DNA of 64,000 bases from Muscardinus avellanarius (Eukaryota > Chordata > Mammalia > Rodentia > Gliridae): contig OY726560.1 in assembly GCA_963383645.1 (NCBI GenBank), positions 86,167,093-86,231,092 of the forward strand. Direction: 5' to 3'. This document shows, piece by piece, positions 49,303 to 59,700 of the stretch (positions are counted from its first letter, which is position 1; every line of letters begins with the position of its first letter). The translations under genes and the position numbers were made by a program. The notes under the pieces are model-generated. The model was not told the origin of the DNA and ran no database searches. It worked only from the letters and a program-made list of their open reading frames with translations.

Positions 49303-52300
49303 CAGTATGGTTTGGTTGGACAGTTTAGAAGAACAAATGTTCACTGAGAGTGTAAGTTCATGAATAATACACAAACAAACAATGTGAACCAGCATTACAG
49401 GACACTACTGGATAAAATTATCACAACTGCTGCCTTTGAAAAGCAGCTGTCAAGTAGGTAGGATCAGGGAATCTGGGCTTTCTGCCCTGTGCATTAGAGA
49501 CTAAAAACATAAATGATTTTGAAGTCCCCATGTCCTGACTCTCTGCCTTCTTATGTCTGAGGTCTCCAACAGGATAGCAGCTCCGTGTGCTAATAGAGGA
49601 AACGGAGCTGCTTTTACTCCCATATCTAGTACTGCTCTGGTCTCCATAGCAACCTGGGGCAGGCAGTGTGACTCCACAAGCCGGATCTGGTGAGAGGAAA
49701 GAGGATGCAGGAGAAAGACATCTTCAAGGCCAGGCAGGGCAGAAATTTGTCAGGCCACTGGGCTAGGAAACGGCTACAGCTTTGTTGGCTCTGTTCCCAT
49801 CTCTGCTTCATAACCTGGGAACTGAATAAATAGATCCGCAACATGCTGCGTACAAGCAGACAGTGTGGGAGCAGCACTGTTTCTGCTCACCATAGGAGGG
49901 GACTGTCTCACTCTCGTTACTGTACAGAAACCACAGAACTGATTAGGAGCAACAAATACCACACTTCAAAAAAAAAAAAAAAGCTTAAAAGGCAATAAAA
50001 GCATGCCTTCACTTTGATACTGTTTTGTAAAAGACACGTATGTAAAGACATTCTTAGATGTTTTTCACTTCAGTCCTCAGAACTTTCCCTCATATGTAGA
50101 GGAGGTACAAACCTTATTCCAGTTGCCAATGCAGGGGAATCTCAGCTCAGTACTGTGGCTTCTTCCATGAATTCCAGAACAATGTGAATACTCAAGAGCA
50201 GGCCTTTCCTGGACACAATAATCTCAGTGCTTTTAACAGAGGAGAAAAGTAGGCTTCGGGATTTTATCTTTTGTTGTTATAACCACTAAACATAAAGCTT
50301 CGCATTCCTTGATTAGAGAGAGCACAGTTGAGTTGGATATAAATTGTTCCCAAAAAACTTATGAATATTCAGGGTTGCTTATAGTGGTGTCATGAGGGTT
50401 GTAATCACAGCAATAGATAAATCCAATGTAATGGTGGACCCCTGAGGGTGGCCTTGGGATTGTATATGGTTCATCCTCACCCTGCTTTCCCCCTTGCTTC
50501 CAGCCTCTATAATATGAGGGGCTCGGCCCACGTGCACTCCTCTCTATGCCTCCTGCTGTCATGCCTGAGATCGTGGTCTCTGGCGTCACATGTACTGAAC
50601 CCAAAACCTTAAGAAAATAAATCATCTTTCTTCTAGGTTACATGGTCAAATCTTTTAGATTATGGCTGTGAGAATGCTGACTGGAACAGCTGATAATAGG
50701 GAAATAGTATAAAAGCTCAAAATAAGGCAAATATATATTTCATAGCACTAGATCTGCCTTATATTATATATTGGGTCTTGAAATATAAAATATTTATGGA
50801 GAGAAAGATAATTTCTAGTAATAACTTTCATACACAATAGAATTCTATAGGTACCAATATGTATTCAATACTTGTTTATTAAATATAATGGTGATTATGG
50901 TTCTGTGTTTCTTAAAAGTTATTTGAGCTGTATCATATTAAAAACTGTCTCTTTTCTCACTTGCAATTTATAATTCTATTATGAAATATTTTATATAATT
51001 AAAACATGTTTATTTCTGTTGTGAGAGTGAAAACACAACAGTCAATTATTAAGCCAGGCAATATGTCCCATATCTAATCATTAAAATGTTATTCTAAAAA
51101 GAACACAAAACTGTCTTTGGCCAGCTCCTCACCAGTGGGCCTCTGTAAAAGGAGTACTTTAAGATTATTAACGTTTAAGATTCCTTGCGCTGGTAATATG
51201 CTCATGCCTGATGAGTGTATCTTATCTGATTATTTCTAGACTAAGTACTAGCTTGTTTCCATTTATTCTCTTGAATTGCACCTGTTGAATTACAAATAAA
51301 TTTTATACAAAAATTTTATTACAGAATATCTATGTATTCCTATACTAGGAATAGTTTATTCAATAAAATTGTTGTACAAATAGAGTTAACCTCAATGAAA
51401 TAGATTTATGAGTATTCGACCACATCTAATCACATACTTTCTCAGTTTAAGAACTACCAGAAAAACTCTAGGAACTCCTGGACATTTAAATAGTATGACT
51501 CTTTGAAATCATAGGAACCCCAATGGGGTCTGAGGGAAAATAGTGTTCACCATACAGGCATGCTAAGAGGAGGCAAGCAAAATTTGAAAATATACTTCAA
51601 TAGGTACAGTTCACAAAGGAGAATGAGGAAAGAGTTACCCCAGAAATTCTCAATTTGAAAACAAAACCAGAAGCACTGACTAGGAAGCTGCTTCAGAGGT
51701 TAAAAGAGTGAAGTGGCTGAGAACCAAGGGTGTTAGAAGCAGAGAAGAAGTTCAAATTTTGTCCTATTAAATTTTATATATCATTCATAAATCTATAATT
51801 AGAAAGACACATAGATAGAAAAGAAATCCACAAACCTGAAATTAAAGAATGACAGCAGGGTGGCATGAGGAGGGAAATACATCAGATACTGTGTGCATGT
51901 GTCTTTGTACCACACTGAACCTCGGTATACATGATATATAATTACAATGCACTAATAAAATTATTTTATCAAAGAGTGATAAAAGATTGACCCTAAAGAA
52001 ATCAAGGTTGGAAATATATTAAAAATAAGACAGACTATACAAAATTTCAGAAAGGAAGATTTTGAAAATAGTCAGTAGAAGTTCTGGATTCTGTTGATCT
52101 TTGTGAATTCTCATGGTTCTTTGTAAGAAAAATAAAGACATTTTTTTTAAATCAATAGATTGATAGCAGATGTGAAGTGTGTAGATTTTTTTCCCTAAGC
52201 TAAAAGAAGAGCTATCCTTTCAGTTGAATACATAAAATCTATGGAAATTACTTAGAAACAGGAGAGGAAGAAAATTATTTTTCTGTACAAATGAGACTCT

Positions 52301-53179
52301 GCAGTTGAAGATAGAAAGGAGTTGTAATTTATCATGCACCATTACTTCATTCAGCTTTCATGTCACTTGACCAAAATACCTGACAACAACAACTTCGGGA
52401 AGGAAGGTTTATTGGGATTCATGGTTTAAGTTTTAAGTCTGGCTCAGAAGCAGAGCAGATGGCAAAGGAATATCACTCCCATATCATGTAGGCTGGAAAT
52501 GAGAGGAAGTGTACAGAAATATACAGTCTCCAAGATCATATCCCCAATGTCCCCCCCTCTTCCACCCATGCCCCACCTCTGACCTCCCTGCACTGGGACA
52601 AGTTTTTTTTTTTCTTTTTTTTTTGAGAGTCTGGGAGTGGAACCCAGAGGCATTCGACCTCCGAGCTACACCTTCTGCCCTGTTTTTTTATTCTTTATTT
52701 TGACACCGGGTCTCACTGAGTTGCAGAGGGCCTCACTAAGTAGCTGAGGCTGTCCATGATCCACAATCCTCCAGTCTCAGCTTCCCAAATGCTGGGATTG
52801 CAAGCGTGCACCACCACACCCGGCTGGACAAGCTTTTAATACATTTTTTGGGAGGGGATATTAAATCTAAATTAAAATTGCTATATATTTATTGATCATC
52901 TGCTTTGTGTGAATGCACAATAGTTTGGAAAAAGAGAGGGAAATGACTCCCACTCACAATGAACTGACAGTTTGTATACGGATGAGAAGAAATAAAATAA
53001 GCAAAACAAGAAACAATGAGATTACCATGCATAACAACTGATTTAGTTTTCAGAAATAGAATTTTATATTAAAACTGTTTAAGATTTATAGCAAACTGAA
53101 TGTATATTGTATATATATCACTGGTGCTACTGAGCAGAGGTATGGTCATTTCTATATTTTGGAACCCTGGCAGCTGATT

Positions 53180-53214
<35 letters not shown>

Positions 53215-53736
53215 TTTTTGTGGTACTGGGGTTGGAACCCAAGGGGCTTTCTACCTCCAGGCTACTCTCCCAGTCCTATTTTATATTTTATTTGAAAATA
53301 GGGTCTCACTAAGTTGCTTAGCCTCTCTAAGTAGCTGAGAGTGGTTTTGAACCTGCAATCTTCCTGTCTTGGCCTCCCAAGTACTAGGATTACAGTGTGT
53401 GCCACCACTCTCAGCTCGTAGCAGCTGATTTTAAAAGCAAAGATTTCTTCTTGGCTTTCTTCTCTGGTCTCTTCTGTTGAAGCCTCTCACCACGGCTGAC
53501 CCAACAGCAGTGTTAGCACTCTCCTGGGCTCAATATCACCACCACCACCAAAAAGAAAGTCAGCTATACCAAAAACTATGCATGACCTTATATAACATAC
53601 ATCTCCACTCCTCATTCTAATATCTGGAACAAAATAATAACTAAGTGGATTTTTATTTGTTTGTTTTTATGGTACTTGGGATTAAATCTAGGGGCATTTT
53701 ATCACTGAGGTATACCCCACAGCCTATTTAGTTTAC

Positions 53737-53775
<39 letters not shown>

Positions 53776-56700
53776 CTTATTTATTTATGTATTTAGAAAC
53801 AGGGTCTTACTAAGTTACTGTGCACTGGCATCAAACCTGTGATCTCTGTGTCAGCCTCCAAAGTGCTGGGTAAGAGTGTTAACTGGCCAGAAGATGGATG
53901 ATAGACAAGCCCATATCCACTCTGTCTCATCAGCAGTATGGTGTGGTTTATGCTGTTATGTATCCCATCTCTATCCCTCTAATTGGTAGGGTTACCAGTC
54001 ATAGGTTATCTGGACTGTTTTTTATTTTTCTCATTAGTGAAGAGCTGCAAGATTAAGTCTGAGTTACTAACTTTACTCTTGAGTTACCATGTTTACTAAA
54101 AAAATCAAATTGTAAATAAAGTTTTGATGAGAACCAGCAGGCAAGGGTAAAAATCATAAACATCATGAAAGCATAATCTGGGACTTCTTGACCAATTAGG
54201 GGGAAGGCATGTAAGTCCAATAAAAGGAACCTCTCCTGATGGTTTCAGTGTAAATCTAAATATATAAATAAGGTATGTTCTGGACATTACTTTTCAAAAT
54301 TAGATATAACATGGGCAGTATTTTTTATGGTTTTGGCTTTGCCCTTATCATTTTCTAAGCTGCTGGGAAATATTAAACATTAGATGATTTAATGAATGAC
54401 GTTCCTTGGCAGAAATTAATTAAAAAAATACTCCAGTGTGGTTTTAATTCTCAAGAAAGTATTAATCAATGATAGCTTAAAATCAGTTTTTAATTTTTAT
54501 TTTTTAAATTTAAACATCAATTTTTTGGAATTCATTTTTATTTTTTATTATTTATTTTTTATTTTTTCTGTGGAACATATTAAAAATGGCATACATTAAG
54601 GTTGTGCTTGGTGCCCTCTCCCCCCGCTGCTTTCCCTTCCTCCACTGTCAACAATGATGACCAGGTTAACCGTGTTATATTCATAATTTTAAATATACTC
54701 ATATATAGCTTCTCCATTAATCAATCTCAGCCTTCTTCCTCTCCTATCCTTCCATTCTAGCTTTGCTGAGGTTTCCCCTCCATTATCTGGAGTCTTTCTG
54801 GTATTCCTAATACTCCCTAGTTTGGACATATTAGAGAAAACACATATCCCTTCTCTTTCTGTGCTTGGCTGATCTCACTAACATAATATTCTCCAGGTCT
54901 TTCCATCTTCTTGTGGCAAGCATAAAGAAATAAAGTAACAAGAAATGCTAGAGAGAATATGGAGAAAGAGGAACTTTTTTACACTGTTGGTGGGAGTGCA
55001 AAGTAGTTCAACCGCTATGGAGATCAGTGTGGAGATTACTTAGAAAACTGGGAATCAACAGATCAACCATATGATCTGGCTATTCCACTCCTTGGTATTT
55101 TTCCATAGAGGTTGAAATCAGAGAACTACAGTAACTTATGCATAGCTATGTTCATAGCAGCACAATTCTCAATAGCCAAAATATGGAACCAACCTGGGTT
55201 TCCATCAACAGATGAATGGATTGCAAAAGTATGGGAAATACGCACAATAGAATTCTACTCAGCTATAAAATCAGTTTTTAAATTGTGACCAATGTAATCA
55301 TTAGCAGTTATATAAACATGACATGTAACTCAATCATCTTCTAATGTTTTCTTTAAGGGGCTCAATTATTGGTGTTTCCAAATCATATCCTATGAATGTT
55401 TATGACAAATGCATACAACTTCCTGGATGGTTTCCAGATATAAATAAATGCATGATTTTTTTTTTGGGGGGGGAAGGTAATTCGACATAACCTTTGTAAT
55501 GTCTATTTTCTGATTAACCTAAAAAGAGCAACTGCTTTTACATCACAGAGAAATTCTTAAATTCAGTAAACATTATATCATGACAGTTAAAATCATCATT
55601 TTATAGTAGTTTTCTTAGCATTTGGTTATTTTGCGAATTTAGGTACTCATTCTGCTCTTGTAAGAATTATGAAGATATTTTTAGAGTCTCATTCAAAACT
55701 ACACAATCAGAACTAAAATACTGTTTATTTGCTAATACTAAGAAACAGAAACAAAAAGATGTTGAGCATCTTTCCTTTAGAAGAAAAGTTCTTGAATTAT
55801 CTGTGCATTCATTTTGCTTTTTCTAACGGTGACCTGCTGTACTTTAAGTTTTATTAGTAGACCCAAGTTGCTCTTTAATACAACAAATACTCTTCTGCTA
55901 TGGCTAAATTTTCTAAATTTTGTTTCTGGTTACTTCTAGTGTATGTAAACAGATCACCACTGCTGTACTCTGAACGTCATTATGAATCAATTGTCATATT
56001 GCTCCCTCGTAAAAATTTTCTCCAATTTTTTGTATAATTTTCTCAATTTTAAGGCAACTATGCTTGCTTACTATCAAAGTTGGAGCTGTTATAAAGTTAT
56101 TTCATTCTCTAATCACACAAAAGACTTCACTGTCTTTCACAAAACACTCAGGACTTTTCTGTAATGTGTAAACTGTTTTCAGCAAATGAAAATGTGAGGG
56201 GCTACATACAGACATGATACTCAGTTCAGTTCATGCCTTCAGGGTTGGATGATAAAAAATTGGTATCAATTTTGACCTCCACAGGAGTGAAATTCCTCTC
56301 TTTGAAAAAAATGCGGCATTAGGGACTTTGGTGCAAAACAGACTACAAAACATGTTTATATAAATTTTTTTTAAATGACTGACTAGGATCAACAAGAATC
56401 CCTCATTTTTTAGAGAGCTGTGCTGTTATTATAATAGAAACCCACTTTGATTCCTGTGGAAGGAGCCTGGGGATGCTGGCCATCAGTATCAGTATTGGTA
56501 GTTCTGTCTCCTTGCAATGACCTCTCACTGGGCAAGAGAAATGGTAAGATGACACTGCCAAATTCTGACACATCAGTGCTCTCTACAGGTGAACTGGAAG
56601 AGGACTGACATGCGACATTCCAGTACTACATGACACGAAATAATAGAACACTGTTTTTAGTCTTCAGATTTGTCCTAGAAAATTCACTTATGTTACACTT

Positions 56701-59700
56701 ACTTGATTCTCACAGTGATTATTGTCAGTTATTTTTTACAAGGGAGTAATGGAAAAAAGGTTTGACTGAGATGACAGTGTGGGTGGGCCATGGGCTGGGA
56801 TTTGTGTACAGTTGATTGGGGGAAAATACCTGCCTATCTACTACACCATGGCGAAGAGTGGCAGCAAGAGCAGGTTCCAGTGTTGCTCAATGAGGAGGCT
56901 CTGTACACTATTCCCTTCCACCCTTTTCTAATAAAAGAAGTCCTTGATGGCCAGGATTTCTTTTCTATGAGCTGAAGCTCATGGCATGAGAAACAGTGAT
57001 GTGAATGTTTCAGGGATTTGGCTAAAGAATTCCATCATTAAATTTGTCCAGTGGACAATGTGGGACCTGTCCCACACTCCTCACAGTGATGCTGTGTCCA
57101 TTAATAGACAGAGCAACTGGAGGGAAGTTACCTGCAAAAACAGCATTTCGTGTCTGTCCAACTTGTCTTGAAGTTCGGAGCTCTTATACAGAATGTGGTC
57201 TCTCAGCATGTTCTTTCAAAACTACTTCTATTTTCTGAGACTCTGTGCTGATGTCAACCCATGTAAGTTTATTTTTGCATATTTAGTTAATATCTCAGTC
57301 CTACTGAGGTGCAAGTTCATTTTCTTAGGTACCATGTAGTGAGAACAAAAGCATTCAATTATTCTGGAAAAATCAAAGATTAGAAATAAATGAAAATATT
57401 AGGGCCTAGATTGCAAAGATGGTAGGGTGAAGCATCTCAAAACTGAATTGATTATAAAGGATGTTAGAAAGTTTGCAATGCAATTGTAAGTTCTTTTTCT
57501 CTGAATTGAAATGAACTCTTTTGTTCTGATATTCATGCCACACTTATCTGCTCAAAGATCAGAATGCAGTAACAGTTTGTCTAAGCATTCTGCCTGCCTC
57601 TGAAGAGCAAATTACAAGAATGATTCCAACTAACAGCATGTGGTTTTAAAAGGAAAGAAAACTTGTGTTTATTTTCTGGATAATGAGTTTAAAATAACTT
57701 TGTGCTTTAAAAAAAAAGACACAAATTAAAAGTATTTTCTTTTAAAGGGCTACAAGTCAAAGCTACCTGATGATCAGCAGAACAGGACTCTAAGTTATGC
57801 TGTTCCCTTTTTATTAAAAAAAATAAACTCTTCTAAAATGCTGATCTTCTCTGAACATGTTTGTAGAAAATGACAGACCTGAAATATATGTATTTTATGT
57901 TATATTTCACCAAACAGTGAGAATCAAATGGCCCAAATAAGACTCTGAGAAGACACAGTCAAGTGGTTAGTTCTGCAATGTGCTCAGAATCAAGAGCTCT
58001 TTGGAAAGTCTCTACTTGTGAAATTGTGACTTTTTACAGACACTTTATTTTGCCTTTTTTTTAACTATTTTTATTGGTGCACTGTGGTCATTCATCTTAA
58101 TGGGATAAAAGATGGTGGAGACATACATCCACACATCATCCAATTAGCCCTTACCCAATCCCCACCTCATTCCCTCCCTTTCTGGCACGTAAAATATGTA
58201 AATATATTAGAAAGGGTTTCTCCAAATAGCTTTTCACAGAGGAGCAATGTATCCCAAACCAAACAAACTAGAAGTGAGAACAGGAAAAGGTACATATTGT
58301 TTCTAATTGTTTTATCCCTTGATATAAACTTCTAATTTAATTTTCCTCCAGCCTACAGTAGCTTATACTTAAGTTCTGTGTAGGCTCTGAGTCGTAGTCA
58401 ACCATGACACACATCCTTCAAGTACCTGGCCCTTCTCCATCATTTTCAACCTCCACACAAGAAGCTCTTTAACTTTTTCAAGTGAAGTTGACAAACCACA
58501 TTACAATAAGACAATTCAATTTCCTAGGCCTATTACAAACATACTGACTTAGAATATCTAATTCTGGAATTTTAGAATCTGCTGTCTCAGAAATATTTTA
58601 GAAAATGCCACAATAAAAACTGATAACATTTCTTCCTAGTGCTGAGCTTGCCTGCTTTGAGATGACATCTCTTTCTGCCCTTCCTTCTTGCATTAGGAAC
58701 ATGCATACATACAATCTTCAAAAGCTCTTCCACTTGTCCCAAATATTACTGCATAAAAATTTTATAGAAATCAATTCATTATTTATAAGCTTTTAAATAT
58801 TTGAAAGGATCTAGAAATATATCTCATTTAGATAAATACTGGATAGGTATCAACTGGTAGGGATAAATAAAAAACTGGAAAAATTTAATGAATGATCATC
58901 CTTAAGAATTACTTGAAACACTTTTAATTCTGGATAGAACTCAGTGATCTGTTTCCAAAATGAAGAAACATTCGTTAAGATCTATTTAGTTTGATAGCAT
59001 ACTGAACCAATATTATATCTTCCTGATGAATGAAATTATAGTTTTCAACAGTACTCTAAAAACTTATTTGTACATAGGGAAAATTAGGACATTAAGAAAA
59101 AGTCAACTCACCACTTCTTCATGTCTGCATTTTCTCACATTAATTCCATTTATCTGAAATAAAATTAAAATTATGGCTTTACATAGTATATTTTAAATTG
59201 GCTCCATATTTTGGTTGTGCATAATTAATAATGATTTGTACCTGTAGAATTGCATCCCCAATAAAAAGTAGTCCTGAAAGCTCTGCTGTGAATATAAAGA
59301 AATAATTATGTCTTGACCATTTTCATCAGACAAACAATAGTTGTTTAGTATTATTATTTTTAAAAGTAAAACTGAAAATGAAAGAAAAATTAAAATGTTC
59401 TATAGTTACTATCTTAAAAGGTCCACTAAAAATGAAAATTCCAAATACCATATAGTTCATCTCATTAAGTCATTAAAACACATTCAGAAATGTTTCTATT
59501 TAGTTTCATCATTTCAGACCTTATAATTGCTAAAACAAGGTCATTAGTTGGAATAGATGGCCCAATTTTTTCATGGATTTAGAATTAAGATGTCTCTTTT
59601 AAAATTTTTGAGAGGCAGGCATGAAGTGTTTCAATTGTAGAAACGGATCCAGGTTTATTTTTTTATATCTTTATATTTTCATAATTTTTCCTAGATAAAA

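Noticed and set aside
49500..49981. Processed pseudogene ending in the A run at 49967
   Set aside because: No recognisable coding sequence and no flanking duplication seen; the A run alone is insufficient.
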